NCBI RefSeq assembly: GCF_019740315.1
Contig: NZ_JAHXZR010000005.1
Span: 62,001-126,000, forward strand
Source of the DNA: Oceanobacter mangrovi
GTDB lineage: Bacteria > Pseudomonadota > Gammaproteobacteria > Pseudomonadales > Oceanobacteraceae
Length of the DNA: 64,000 bases
Direction of reading: 5' to 3'
Below are positions 19,651 through 31,747 of this stretch, in pieces. The stretch's first letter is position 1. The number at the start of each line of letters is the position of its first letter. A program made the position numbers and the translations under genes. The notes beneath the pieces are model-generated. The model ran no database searches. It worked only from the letters and a program-made list of their open reading frames with translations, and was not told the DNA's origin.

Positions 19651-19672
19651 GTTTGAAACATACGTTTCAAAC
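19651..19672. promoter_or_regulatory. PsrA operator
   Basis: A perfect 9-bp inverted repeat, GTTTGAAAC-N4-GTTTCAAAC, whose core GAAAC-N4-GTTTC matches the published PsrA consensus (G/C)AAAC-N2-4-GTTT(G/C). It lies 29 bases upstream of psrA. A second imperfect GTTTCAAAC is at 19752-19760. Confidence 0.8.
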
Positions 19673-19836
19673 AGCGAAAGGGCAATATCAGGAACAGAAT
19701 TATGCCAAAAAGTATCAAAATTTAAGCCTTTTCAGCGCCGCAAGAAAAACCGTTTCAAACGCACTGAAAACACCAGCCAAACACAATCAGGGATATTGTC
19801 GAGATCACCGAAACAGACATGGAGAAAAATAAAACA

Positions 19837-19852
19837 CTGTGGGTTTACACAG
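19837..19852. promoter_or_regulatory. SOS box 1 (lexA upstream)
   Basis: CTGTGGGTTTACACAG fits CTG-N10-CAG. It lies 58 bases before the lexA start codon. Confidence 0.7.
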
Positions 19853-19861
19853 TATTTAATA

Positions 19862-19877
19862 CTGTATATATTCACAC
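19862..19877. promoter_or_regulatory. Degenerate SOS box (lexA upstream)
   Basis: CTGTATATATTCACAC has a perfect left half and ends in CAC instead of CAG; it lies between the two better boxes. Confidence 0.4.
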
Positions 19878-19880
19878 CCA

Positions 19881-19896
19881 CTGTACAGATAAACAG
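19881..19896. promoter_or_regulatory. SOS box 2 (lexA upstream)
   Basis: CTGTACAGATAAACAG fits CTG-N10-CAG and lies 13 bases before the lexA start codon, where LexA would block initiation. Confidence 0.8.
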
Positions 19897-19909
19897 ATAT
19901 GGATAGAAG

Positions 19910-20512
19910 ATGATCAAGCTCACAGCAAGACAGCAGCAGGTTCTCAACCTGATTCGCTCGGCACTGGAAGCCACCGGCTTCCCGCCTACTCGCGCAGAAA
20001 TTGCCAAAGAGCTTGGCTTCAAGTCGCCCAATGCCGCCGAAGAACACCTGAAGGCACTGGCGCGTAAAGGTGCTATCGAAATCATGCCGGGCGCCTCCCG
20101 TGGCATCCGTATTCTGCTGGAACCGCAAACCGGCCTGCCGATTGTCGGCCGGGTTGCTGCCGGTAGCCCAATCCTTGCAGAGGAACACATCGAGGATTAT
20201 TGCGACCTGCCTGCCAGCTTCTTCAAACCGGATGCCGATTACCTGTTGGAAGTACACGGCGACAGTATGAAAAACATCGGCATCATGGATGGCGACCTGA
20301 TCGCCGTGCACAAATGCGATACCGCCCGTAACGGCCAGATAGTGGTTGCCCGGGTCGAAAATGAAGTAACAGTGAAACGGCTCGAGAAAAACCGCAACAA
20401 GGTTTTGCTGCACGCCGAAAACGAACAGTACGCGCCAATTGAAATCGATTTGCGCGAGCAGGAATTCAATATCGAAGGATTGTACGTCGGCGTTTTGCGT
20501 CGTACCCACTAA
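19910..20512 (+). CDS. lexA: SOS repressor LexA
   Basis: A 200-residue LexA with an N-terminal winged helix and C-terminal self-cleavage domain. The scissile bond is Ala84-Gly85, and the catalytic pair Ser119 (HGDSM) and Lys156 (TVKRL) fall at exactly the E. coli numbering. It represses DNA-damage genes until RecA filaments trigger autocleavage. Two good SOS boxes and one degenerate box lie upstream, so it is autoregulated. A sulA gene follows 27 bases later and is probably in the same SOS transcript. Confidence 0.98.
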   Translation: MIKLTARQQQVLNLIRSALEATGFPPTRAEIAKELGFKSPNAAEEHLKALARKGAIEIMPGASRGIRILLEPQTGLPIVGRVAAGSPILAEEHIEDYCDLPASFFKPDADYLLEVHGDSMKNIGIMDGDLIAVHKCDTARNGQIVVARVENEVTVKRLEKNRNKVLLHAENEQYAPIEIDLREQEFNIEGLYVGVLRRTH

Positions 20513-20539
20513 CCAGAATGCTTTGTTGAGGTGAGCCCC

Positions 20540-20980
20540 ATGCGTCAGCTTAGTTTGCAAGTCGATCAGCCAGCCCTGCCCTTAAGCAGCAGGATTGAGA
20601 GCAGCCGGGTCAACCGCCCGGCTCAATCCCAGGGCAGCCTGACCGAAGTCATCGTCAGTGATAACAGTGCAATTCAACCACTGCACTTGCTACCCATGCT
20701 GGCGCACTGCAATGCAAGCAAACGCTGGTTAATGTGGCTCAGCCCCAACCGCACACTCAACAAACGCTGGCTGGAAAGCATGGCGCTGCAAAAAGCACCG
20801 GTGGTGCATATCGATCTTTGCGCTGATACCCAGCAACAGCTGTGTCAACGCATCCTGGAGCAAGGCAACAGCCATCTGATTATCGAATGGCAAGGCAAGG
20901 TTGACCCAACCAGCCGTAACCGCCTGCGTAAACTGGCGCACGAGTCGGGCAGCCATGTCGTCCTGGTGCATCGCGGCTGA
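20540..20980 (+). CDS. sulA: SulA-like SOS cell-division inhibitor
   Basis: A 146-residue SulA-family protein, expected to bind FtsZ and stop septation during the SOS response. The family core is visible: LTEVIVSDNS, LLPMLAHCNASKRWLMWLSP and LNKRWLESMAL. ATG 20540 is chosen because AGGTGA lies six bases upstream; a GTG nine bases earlier overlaps that signal. It follows lexA directly, as in Pseudomonas. The C terminus (HVVLVHRG) is short, as in pseudomonad SulA rather than the enterobacterial protein with its Lon-recognition tail. Confidence 0.85.
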   Translation: MRQLSLQVDQPALPLSSRIESSRVNRPAQSQGSLTEVIVSDNSAIQPLHLLPMLAHCNASKRWLMWLSPNRTLNKRWLESMALQKAPVVHIDLCADTQQQLCQRILEQGNSHLIIEWQGKVDPTSRNRLRKLAHESGSHVVLVHRG

Positions 20981-21013
20981 CACCGAACAACCAGAACAGC
21001 CAACCAGCAGACA

Positions 21014-21042
21014 TAAAAAAAGCAGCCCATGGCTGCTTTTTT
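21014..21042. terminator. Bidirectional terminator after sulA
   Basis: Stem AAAAAGCAGCC / GGCTGCTTTTT with loop CAT and T/A runs on both strands; it separates sulA from the convergent small gene. Confidence 0.85.
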
Positions 21043-21079
21043 GTTGGCCTGGCGAGATGCATCCCGCACACAAGCCGGC

Positions 21080-21328
21080 TCAGTGAACCCGGTAACTCGG
21101 CTCGGTCGGCTCAAAGTCTTCGGAATCCATTTCAAAGCCAGACAACTCACTGACCATGCGCACACCGGCCTCCAGCATTACGCGGGCCACATCAACATGG
21201 TGATCTATCAAACTGGCTTTGGCGTCTTCTGAAAAATGGATACGTACCAGAGCATCGCCATCCTCATCTACGCGACGAAGAGCAATATCACCGTTCGATA
21301 ATTCTACAATCTCAAAGAATCGGGCCAT
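21080..21328 (-). CDS. Small conserved protein of the lexA-sulA locus
   Basis: An 82-residue acidic cytosolic protein beginning MARFFEIVELSNGDIALRR and ending in SEDFEPTEPSYRVH. I take ATG 21328, with GAGG seven bases before it; the ORF can be read 34 codons further upstream, but that stretch is not protein-like. A gene at the same place, next to sulA and before the DUF6586 gene, occurs in Pseudomonas. No motif suggests a function. Confidence 0.75.
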   Translation of the reverse strand: MARFFEIVELSNGDIALRRVDEDGDALVRIHFSEDAKASLIDHHVDVARVMLEAGVRMVSELSGFEMDSEDFEPTEPSYRVH

Positions 21329-21573
21329 ACACGCCTCACACAAAATGGCCGGCGAGTTTATCACAACGAATTCCTGATAACTGCAGTTATTCGGGAACCT
21401 GGATAAAACCTTTTTTTCAGTGCCTGCCAAGATATAAGAATCTGTCTATCTACAATATGGGGGCGAGACCGACCGACTACAAGCCAGCCTGACAAGCCTG
21501 TTCGAATGAACAAACAAGATCGGAATATCAGAGAAACTGCCGCTGGATTACGGCAATTTCAATACTTGCTGCT

Positions 21574-22041
21574 TCAGCTTTCCCGGTGATTACCGCGCTG
21601 ACGTTCTATCAACTGCTGCAACTGCCCTAACCAGTCGGTTACTGCAGGTTTGTCAGACGCTGAGGAACTGGCAATCAGTCCAGCCGGAGCAACTTCATGA
21701 ACGACTGGCTGCTGCGGCCAGCCAGCTTCTGCAAAAGCCCGCTGCGCCTGTGCCAACCAGCTATAGGAATCCTCCTCCAGCTGGCGCAACTCAGACATAT
21801 CACCGGTCACCAGTGAAGTCACTGCCAGCAGCTGCGACAAGCTTTCAACCCGCTCACGCAGATTGACCGCCCCCGCCAGCTCATTCAGATAACTCAGATA
21901 AGCAGACTGCAGCTGCTGCAGGGCGGCCTCTTCAAAGGCCGCCTGCAGTGGCTTGCTATCTGCCTGCTGACACTGTTGCAGCATCAGCTGGCTGAGATAA
22001 AGCCGGTGATTGGTTTGGGCAACCCAGTTAATGCTGGCCAC
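21574..22041 (-). CDS. DUF6586-like protein
   Basis: A 155-residue, mainly alpha-helical, Gln-rich protein without signal peptide or membrane helix. The opening NWVAQTNHRLYLSQLMLQQCQQ and its position in the sulA region match the DUF6586 proteins of Pseudomonas. The C-terminal part (DWLGQLQQLIERQRG) resembles an amphipathic helix. Function unknown. It starts three bases after the yfaZ-like stop codon, so the two minus-strand genes are likely co-transcribed. Confidence 0.7.
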   Translation of the reverse strand: MASINWVAQTNHRLYLSQLMLQQCQQADSKPLQAAFEEAALQQLQSAYLSYLNELAGAVNLRERVESLSQLLAVTSLVTGDMSELRQLEEDSYSWLAQAQRAFAEAGWPQQPVVHEVAPAGLIASSSASDKPAVTDWLGQLQQLIERQRGNHRES

Positions 22042-22044
22042 GGA

Positions 22045-22620
22045 TCAGAAATCCATGGTGACACCGAAGTGCCAGCCGTCGCCAATTTCAATACGGTCCC
22101 GCTTGCCTTCAACACGAATGCCGTTGTAACGGTAACCGGCAAAGATCCGGGCAGACGGAATCACAGCGTACTGGGCGCGCCAATCGGTGTTGAACATATT
22201 CTGGGTATCGCCAAAAGAGACAACTGGTGGTGCGTAATAGGCATAACCGGCAAAGCTGAAATCCGGATGGGTTGGCAGGTTGGCACGCAAGAAGCCGCCT
22301 ACTCCCAACGCCGCACCCGTGTAGTCATCGGTGTCGTACAGGAACGCCTTGGCACCCACACCCACAAACAGGTTCTTGTTCTGGTTACGCAGATCAACCA
22401 CATGCAGACCGGCACCCAGCATGTTGCCATCGTCCATATCATGCAGGCCAGACAGGTTGATGTGCAGGCCGGAAGAGGTCTGGGTAGCGTCATAGGCAAT
22501 ACGGACAGATTCATCTGCCAGACTCAGATCCAGTGCACCACCGGCATGAGCAACACCCACCAGGCCAGACATCATTGCGCCGGCAACTGCTGACTTCACC
22601 GCCAGAGCCATTTTGTTCAT
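22045..22620 (-). CDS. YfaZ-family outer-membrane protein
   Basis: A 191-residue exported beta-barrel-type protein. The signal peptide ends VAHAGG. The mature part alternates short amphipathic strands (FVGVGAKAFLY, FSFAGYAYYAPP, ARIFAGYRYNGIRVEG) and ends in phenylalanine (HFGVTMDF), as expected for recognition by the BAM machinery. YfaZ proteins are widespread porin-like proteins of unknown cargo. ATG 22620 has GGGAG seven bases upstream. Confidence 0.82.
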   Translation of the reverse strand: MNKMALAVKSAVAGAMMSGLVGVAHAGGALDLSLADESVRIAYDATQTSSGLHINLSGLHDMDDGNMLGAGLHVVDLRNQNKNLFVGVGAKAFLYDTDDYTGAALGVGGFLRANLPTHPDFSFAGYAYYAPPVVSFGDTQNMFNTDWRAQYAVIPSARIFAGYRYNGIRVEGKRDRIEIGDGWHFGVTMDF

Positions 22621-22778
22621 ATCTATCTCCCAGAAACTTTTGGCAAATCGCGCCAGTAAAAATCCACGGGCGCATCATAGCAGCGCCCCGTACCACGTTA
22701 AACGGCCTTGCAAGGCTATCGTTTACATGAACGGGGCGCCGTGATCAGGTCCATGAATGGACCCGGATAAGACGAATC

Positions 22779-24677
22779 TTACTTCATCAGGTCCAGCAAC
22801 AGTTTGTTCAGCTTGCTGACATATTCTGCCGGATTCTTCAGCTGGCTACCTTCGGCCAGTTGCGCCTGGGCATGAATCAGGCTGGCCAGCTCCTTGAAGC
22901 GGTCTTCATCCTGTTCCTGATCGAGACGTTCGATCAATGGGTGAGTCGGGTTCACTTCCAGCGTCACATCGGACTCTGGCATAGCCTGACCAGCCGCCTC
23001 CAGCATCCGGCGCATATGGCCACCCATATCGAACTGCCCCACCACCAGACAGGCTGGTGAATCAGTCAGACGGGAAGTCACACGAACAGTTTTGACGTCG
23101 GCCAGGGCTTGCTGCAGACGTTCAACCAGTGCCTTGTGGGTTTCCTGCAGCTCTTCCTGCTGCTGCTTCTCGGCTTCATCCGCCAGGTCGTTCAGATCCA
23201 GCTCACCCTTGGTCACATCCTGGAACGACTTGCCGTCGAACTCACTCAGGTGACCTACCATCCATTCATCCACCCGGTCAGTCAGCACCAGCACTTCAAC
23301 GCCTTTCTTGCGGAAGTACTCCATATGCGGGCTGCCCAGCGCAGATTCGTAGCTTTCGGCAGTGATGTAATAAATCTTCTTCTGACCTTCCCGCATACGA
23401 CCCACATAATCTTCCAGGCTGACGTTCTGGGCCTTGCCTTCGGATTTGGAGGTTGCGAAACGGAACAGCGAAGCGATTTTTTCCTTGTTGGCAAAATCTT
23501 CCGCCGGGCCTTCTTTCAGTACTTCACCAAACTCATTCCAGAACTGCTGATATTTTTCAGCATCGTTCTTGGCCAGTTTGCTGAGGGTATCCAGCACCCG
23601 CTTGACCAGCGCAGCACGCAGACTCTCAACCTGCTTGTCCTGCTGCAGAATTTCACGGGAAACGTTCAGTGACAGATCGTTGGAGTCCAGCACACCCTTC
23701 ACAAAACGCAGGTACAGCGGCAGGAACTGTTCCGCCTCATCCATAATAAAGACGCGCTGTACGTACAGTTTCAGGCCACGGGCGCTGTCACGGTTCCACA
23801 GGTCAAACGGTGCCTTGGCCGGAATGTACAACAGACTGGTGTAGTCCAGCTTGCCTTCGACCTTGTTGTGCATCCAGGTCAGCGGTTCCTGCCAGTCGTG
23901 AGAAATGTGCTTGTAGAATTCCTGGTAGTCGGCATCGCTCAGCTCGGACTTGGAACGGGTCCACATCGCCTTGGCTTCGTTCACCGCTTCCGGCACTTTC
24001 TTGGCTTCGCCGTCATCATCGGTGGTCGACACTTCCTGTGGCAGATAAACCGGAATCGCAATATGGTCGGAATACTTCTTGATCAGCGAGCGCAAACGGT
24101 AGCTGTCGGCAAAATCTTCTTCACCGTCTTTCAGGTGCAGGGTGATGCGGGTGCCACGGTCAGCCTTGTCGATGCCTTCGATGGAGAAATCGCCTTCACC
24201 AGCGGATTCCCAACGCACACCGGCGTCAGCCGTTTCACCAGCACGACGGGTTTCAACCGTTACCTTGTCGGCAACGATAAATGCCGAATAGAAGCCCACA
24301 CCAAACTGACCAATCAGCTGGGAGTCAGCTTTCTGATCGCCACTCAGCTTACTGAGGAATTCAGCCGTGCCTGACTTGGCAATGGTGCCCAGGTGATTGA
24401 TAACGTCATCGCGATTCATACCAATACCATTGTCTTCAATGGTGAGGGTGCGAGCGTCTTTATCAAAATCAATGTGTACCGCCAGTTCGCTCTGGCCTTC
24501 GTACAGGGCATCGTTTTTTAATGCCTCAAACCGCAGTTTGTCGCAGGCGTCGGAAGCGTTGGATACCAGCTCCCGCAAGAAGATTTCCTTGTTGGAGTAC
24601 AAGGAATGAATCATCAGATGCAGCAGCTGTTTGACTTCTGTTTTAAAGCCAAGTGTTTCTTTGCTGGCTACGGTCAT
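22779..24677 (-). CDS. htpG: Chaperone HtpG (bacterial Hsp90)
   Basis: A 632-residue cytosolic Hsp90 with an N-terminal GHKL ATPase ([29 protein letters not shown] and [11 protein letters not shown]), a middle domain with the catalytic Arg region ([13 protein letters not shown]), and a C-terminal dimerisation domain. Length is standard. AGGAG lies eight bases before ATG 24677. A heat-shock (sigma-32) promoter is recognisable about 105 bases upstream. The gene is monocistronic. Confidence 0.98.
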   Translation of the reverse strand: MTVASKETLGFKTEVKQLLHLMIHSLYSNKEIFLRELVSNASDACDKLRFEALKNDALYEGQSELAVHIDFDKDARTLTIEDNGIGMNRDDVINHLGTIAKSGTAEFLSKLSGDQKADSQLIGQFGVGFYSAFIVADKVTVETRRAGETADAGVRWESAGEGDFSIEGIDKADRGTRITLHLKDGEEDFADSYRLRSLIKKYSDHIAIPVYLPQEVSTTDDDGEAKKVPEAVNEAKAMWTRSKSELSDADYQEFYKHISHDWQEPLTWMHNKVEGKLDYTSLLYIPAKAPFDLWNRDSARGLKLYVQRVFIMDEAEQFLPLYLRFVKGVLDSNDLSLNVSREILQQDKQVESLRAALVKRVLDTLSKLAKNDAEKYQQFWNEFGEVLKEGPAEDFANKEKIASLFRFATSKSEGKAQNVSLEDYVGRMREGQKKIYYITAESYESALGSPHMEYFRKKGVEVLVLTDRVDEWMVGHLSEFDGKSFQDVTKGELDLNDLADEAEKQQQEELQETHKALVERLQQALADVKTVRVTSRLTDSPACLVVGQFDMGGHMRRMLEAAGQAMPESDVTLEVNPTHPLIERLDQEQDEDRFKELASLIHAQAQLAEGSQLKNPAEYVSKLNKLLLDLMK

Positions 24678-24783
24678 GAGTTTCTCCTGTTAGCTGACGC
24701 ATTCAAACCGGCGTCGTCGATGTTCATCTCATTGCGATGCTGAGAGCGGTACCTTGTCGCGGCCGCTCCAGCCGATGATGAGA

Positions 24784-24810
24784 AAATGGGGACGCTCTGT
24801 TCCATTTCAA
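24784..24810 (-). promoter_or_regulatory. Sigma-32 heat-shock promoter of htpG
   Basis: On the minus strand TTGAAA (24810-24805) and CCCCATTT (24791-24784) are separated by 13 bases, as in the sigma-32 consensus CTTGAAA-N11-16-CCCCATNT. The rest of 24678-24987 holds no recognisable gene. Confidence 0.8.
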
Positions 24811-24987
24811 CCCGCGAACCAGCACTGAAAAGAATTTTTTTAGAATTCAGTGGTTTGGAGTTGCCCGAGTACGACCAGGCGAAAATTGCAGACTTGGCCT
24901 GCAGCCCGCTTCGTAGCATGATAACGACTCTATTCATCGTCCGATGAGCCAAACCCTGACGCCGGATTCCCGGCCATGTGAATACCC

Positions 24988-25614
24988 ATGTTTTTGAATA
25001 CCGCCGTGCTGTTGGCTTTTATCCCAACGTTCTTTTTTGTCTCCATTACACCGGGAATGTGTATGACCCTGTCGATGTCGCTGGGCATGACGGTCGGTGT
25101 ACGTCGCACGCTCTGGATGATGATTGGTGAGCTGGCGGGCGTCGCCCTGGTAGCGACTTCAGCGGTGGTCGGCATTGCTGCCGTGATGCTGAATTTCCCG
25201 CTGCTGTTTATGGCCTTCAAAATTGTTGGTGGCCTTTATCTGGCGTATCTCGGCGTCCAGCTGTGGCGATCAAAAGGCAAACTGGCGCTGGCAGCCATGG
25301 GCGAACAGCAACGCCAGATTTCCCGCAAGGACCTGGTCTGGCAAGGTTTTATGACAGCGATTGCCAACCCCAAGGGCTGGGCATTTTTTATCGCCCTGTT
25401 GCCGCCGTTTATCGATCCGGCCATCAGCATGGTCAGTCAGCTACCGGCACTGATTGCTATTATCCTGTTGCTGGAATTTGTCTGCCTGGTGATTTACGCC
25501 AGCGGCGGCAAGAGTCTGGCGTTACTGCTGAAAAACCAGAGTAACGTCAAACTGATTAACCGCTGTGCCGGCACTTTGATGCTGGGTGTGGGCGGCTGGC
25601 TGATCGCCAGCTGA
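24988..25614 (+). CDS. LysE/RhtB-family amino-acid exporter
   Basis: A 208-residue inner-membrane protein with six predicted helices. The family signature FFFVSITPGMCMTLSMSLGMTVGVRRT is at the N terminus, and NPKGWAFFIALLPPFI is in the middle. Members export amino acids or homoserine lactone-like compounds; the substrate here cannot be told. Monocistronic, convergent with the thiamine operon. Confidence 0.88.
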   Translation: MFLNTAVLLAFIPTFFFVSITPGMCMTLSMSLGMTVGVRRTLWMMIGELAGVALVATSAVVGIAAVMLNFPLLFMAFKIVGGLYLAYLGVQLWRSKGKLALAAMGEQQRQISRKDLVWQGFMTAIANPKGWAFFIALLPPFIDPAISMVSQLPALIAIILLLEFVCLVIYASGGKSLALLLKNQSNVKLINRCAGTLMLGVGGWLIAS

Positions 25615-25661
25615 GCTCTCCAACCAGGCACACCAACCGAATCAGGCCACAGCAAACAAAA

Positions 25662-27287
25662 CTACCAGCCCGGTTCAAATGCCTGACGAATGGCCTCATA
25701 ACGCCCTGGCAAACCAGCGTCTGGCATCAAGGCCGTCACAATCGCCACAGAATTGATGCCGCTGTCCAGCACGACTCCGGCATTTTGCTCGGTAATGCCA
25801 CCGATACAGGTCAGCGGGAAATCACTGTTTTCAGCCACCCAACGGCTGAGTCTGGCAACACCTAATGGAGGATATTTCAACCGCTTTGATAGCGGTGGAA
25901 ACACCGGCCCAAAGGCAATATAGGAAGGTTTCAGGCTGCGGGCGCGAATGATTTCCCATTCCGTGTGCGTGCTGATTCCCAGGCAGATACCGGCCGCCGC
26001 CAGCGCTGGCAAATCTGCCGTCGCCAGATCCTCTTGCCCCAGATGCACGCCCCAGGCGTTTAATTCCAGCGCCAGCTGCCAGTCATCATTGATGTAAAGC
26101 GGTACCCCGGCTGCTTCACACAAGCGAATAGCCGCTGCGGTTTCGGCACGATAATCAGTCCCCTGCTGCTTTACCCGCCACTGCAGGGTATCTACGCCCA
26201 GCGCCAGCAGCTGCTGCAGCCAGTCGAGATTATCCACCAGCCCGTACATACCTAACGGCCGGTCCAGCTTTGGAAAAACCAGCGGCATCACCACCGTCTC
26301 GGGTTCCTCTGGCTGTGTTTCGAGCCTGAGCGGCTGCACCCGAATACCAGCCTGCGTCAGAGCCGGGCCCGCTGTTGCAAAACAATTGTGGTAATCCGCT
26401 GGCCGACGCGTCGCCGCCGCCAGACTGGCGGACGCCAGATTCACCGCTTGCAACAGGCTGTCGTACAGGCGTTCGCCTTTGGCCAACGTCGCCGCCAGCG
26501 CCGCGGTAAAATGACAGCCACTGCCGTGGGCAGCAATTTCCAGCCGCGGATGCTCTATCACAAATCGGCTCAGCGCCTGCTGCTCCGGTTGCTGACAGTC
26601 CTCCGCCGGATAATGAAATACCCAATCCTGCACCAGCGGCATACCGGTATCGGAATACCCCTGCGCTGGAGTCTCGGAATCGCCGCCCGTGATCACCACG
26701 GTCGACGGCCCCAGCTTGTGCAGTTGATCTGCGACCTCTGCCAGCGGTAGCGGCTGGCCAGTCTGCCCCCATCCGACTAACCAACGCGCTTCGGACTCGT
26801 TCGGCGTGATGATATCGACCAGTGCCAGCAAACGACGCCGCAAGCCAGGCATTTGTTCAGGCAGACCGGCAGCGCCAGAATCGGAAGTTCCCGCCCCCGC
26901 TGGATTGACTGCCGTCGCCTTTAACACCGGGTCCCAGACAATTTGCGCCGGACAGTCAGCCAGCACCGTCAGTAACCATTCGAACAAGGCTGCATCTTCC
27001 GGCAACCAGCCCAACCGAATCACCGCAGGCCAGCCATCTGCCCGTAGCGCCTGCCATTGCGCCTGAACCTGCTCAAGTGGCACCAGCCAGCTGGCTTGCA
27101 TACCCAAATGATTCTGCGCGGTAATTGCCAGCACCACACACTGACACTGCACCCCGAGCCGGTTGGCAACGGCGACATCGGCCTGCATACCGGCTCCGGC
27201 GGCGGTATCCGAGGCTGTCAGACTCCAGACTAACGGCCGCTCAAGCGGGCCCGCTTCCGTTTCGATAGCGAAAAATGCATCTGTCAT
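25662..27287 (-). CDS. thiDE: Bifunctional HMP-P kinase / thiamine-phosphate synthase (ThiD-ThiE fusion)
   Basis: A 541-residue fusion. Residues 1-300 are ThiD, with SDTAAGAGMQADVAVANRLGVQ, DPVLKAT and the anion-hole segment AAHGSGCHFTAALAA. Residues 330-541 are ThiE, with YGLVDNL, WRVKQQG, GVHLGQEDL, FGPVFPP and IGGITEQNA. The enzyme phosphorylates HMP-P to HMP-PP and couples it to the thiazole phosphate to give thiamine phosphate. It is the last gene of the thi operon and overlaps thiG by four bases (ATGA). Confidence 0.95.
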   Translation of the reverse strand: MTDAFFAIETEAGPLERPLVWSLTASDTAAGAGMQADVAVANRLGVQCQCVVLAITAQNHLGMQASWLVPLEQVQAQWQALRADGWPAVIRLGWLPEDAALFEWLLTVLADCPAQIVWDPVLKATAVNPAGAGTSDSGAAGLPEQMPGLRRRLLALVDIITPNESEARWLVGWGQTGQPLPLAEVADQLHKLGPSTVVITGGDSETPAQGYSDTGMPLVQDWVFHYPAEDCQQPEQQALSRFVIEHPRLEIAAHGSGCHFTAALAATLAKGERLYDSLLQAVNLASASLAAATRRPADYHNCFATAGPALTQAGIRVQPLRLETQPEEPETVVMPLVFPKLDRPLGMYGLVDNLDWLQQLLALGVDTLQWRVKQQGTDYRAETAAAIRLCEAAGVPLYINDDWQLALELNAWGVHLGQEDLATADLPALAAAGICLGISTHTEWEIIRARSLKPSYIAFGPVFPPLSKRLKYPPLGVARLSRWVAENSDFPLTCIGGITEQNAGVVLDSGINSVAIVTALMPDAGLPGRYEAIRQAFEPGW

Positions 27288-28120
27288 GCCTTGCCATCCT
27301 GATGCCAGAACGGCAATCCCAGCGTAGGAGTGGAAGCCTGGGCTTGCTGGCGCTCAATCATCAGCCCAGCCTGCCAGGCTTGCCGTCCGCCATTCACGGC
27401 GGCGGCAAAGGCGCTGGCCATTTGTACCGGGTCCAGAGCTCTGGCGACGGCGGTATTCAGCAACACGGCATCAAAACCAAGCTCCATTGCCTGCATTGCC
27501 TGTGAGGGCTTACCGAGCCCGGCGTCAATCACCATCACGGCCTCCGGCAAACGTTCACGCAGGGTTTTCAGCCCCTGCAGATTCTGCAAGCCCCGACCAG
27601 TGCCAATCGGCGCTCCCCAGGGCATTACCGCCGGACAACCGGCATCCAGCAGTTTCTGACACAGCACCAGATCTTCGGTGCAGTACGGCAACACCCGGAA
27701 GCCTTGCGCCACCAGCTCCCTGGCCGCCACCAGCAGCTCAAACGGATCCGGCTGCAGGCTATAGTCCTCGCCGATCACTTCGAGCTTGATCCAGCGGCTG
27801 CCGAACAATTCACGGGCCATATTGGCCAGCAAAATCGCTTCGCTGGCGCTGTGGCAACCGGCCGTATTCGGCAGCAGAATCGAGCCGCTCTGCTGCAGCC
27901 AGTCATCGATCAACTGCCAATGGCCGTTATCTTCAATTTGGCAGGCGGTCTGGCGGCGAACCGAGACGGTAACAAACCCCGGCCCGGCCGCCTGTAACGA
28001 CTGTCCCATGATGGACGGTGATGGATACAACGACGTACCCAGCCACAAACGGCCGGGAATGACTTCACCATCGATAACCAGATTATCCAGCGCTGGTTCG
28101 CTGTTGGTTGGTTCAGCCAC
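27284..28120 (-). CDS. thiG: Thiazole synthase ThiG
   Basis: A 278-residue TIM-barrel enzyme that builds the thiazole ring from deoxyxylulose phosphate, dehydroglycine and ThiS-thiocarboxylate. The active-site Lys lies in RWIKLEVIGED, and the phosphate-binding segments PWGAPIGTGRGLQN and IDAGLGKPSQA are intact. It starts with GTG 28120, overlapping thiS by eight bases, with GGGAG upstream. The N-terminal 15 residues extend beyond typical ThiG. Confidence 0.96.
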   Translation of the reverse strand: MAEPTNSEPALDNLVIDGEVIPGRLWLGTSLYPSPSIMGQSLQAAGPGFVTVSVRRQTACQIEDNGHWQLIDDWLQQSGSILLPNTAGCHSASEAILLANMARELFGSRWIKLEVIGEDYSLQPDPFELLVAARELVAQGFRVLPYCTEDLVLCQKLLDAGCPAVMPWGAPIGTGRGLQNLQGLKTLRERLPEAVMVIDAGLGKPSQAMQAMELGFDAVLLNTAVARALDPVQMASAFAAAVNGGRQAWQAGLMIERQQAQASTPTLGLPFWHQDGKA

Positions 28121-28342
28121 CGGTAATTGCTCCCATCACGTCGATCGAATCACCTTCTTCAACACCCGTCGTCGACCAATTTGGCTGACTGACAATCACC
28201 TGATTGCGGGCAACCACCATACGTCCCTTGCTACTGGAATCTGGTTCGAGATAGCCCCGGGCGAGCAGCAATTGTTCCAGTGTCATGACTGGCTCACTGC
28301 TGTCTGCAGCGAGAACCAGCCACTCGCCGTTAATACGGATTT

Positions 28343-28346
<4 letters not shown>
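28113..28346 (-). CDS. thiS: Sulfur carrier protein ThiS
   Basis: A 77-residue ubiquitin-fold sulfur carrier that begins MKIRINGEW and ends in the required GG (DVMGAITGG), which is adenylated and thiocarboxylated. ATG 28346 overlaps the thiO stop in an ATGA junction; longer upstream reading lies inside thiO. At 77 residues it is slightly longer than the usual 66. The activating enzyme ThiF is not encoded in the window. Confidence 0.93.
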
Positions 28347-31496
<3,150 letters not shown>

Positions 31497-31583
31497 CTAT
31501 GGAGGCACTCGTTGCGCGCGTGGGTTGAAGATCGTTTGTACACGAGACATGCGGCAGATCCCGACCCGAAACGGGTGTCTTTT

Positions 31584-31669
31584 CTGTTCCCTACGCTGGC
31601 ACTAACCAGATCAGGTTCAACGGGACCCGCTTACGCGATCTCAGCCTCTCAAATGAGGCACCCCGACAG
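31584..31669 (-). promoter_or_regulatory. TPP riboswitch (THI element)
   Basis: On the minus strand the element reads from GTCGGGGTGCC through CTGAGA, CCCGTTGAACCTGATCTGG and GCGTAGGGAACAG, the hallmark conserved blocks of the thiamine pyrophosphate aptamer, in the right order. It lies 157 bases before thiC. Downstream, a short hairpin (ACCCG-TTT-CGGGT) and a weak AGCC/GGCT stem followed by TCTTTTCT at about 31480-31500 could form the expression platform. Confidence 0.95.
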
Positions 31670-31747
31670 AATGTTTGGTCATGCTAGGATATTCGCCCGG
31701 CGGCGACAAGTTGAATTTGAACCTGTCACAGCCAGTCATTAGCTGTG

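Noticed and set aside
24674-24952. 92-codon open frame upstream of htpG
   Set aside because: It spans the sigma-32 promoter and leader and has no protein-like pattern.
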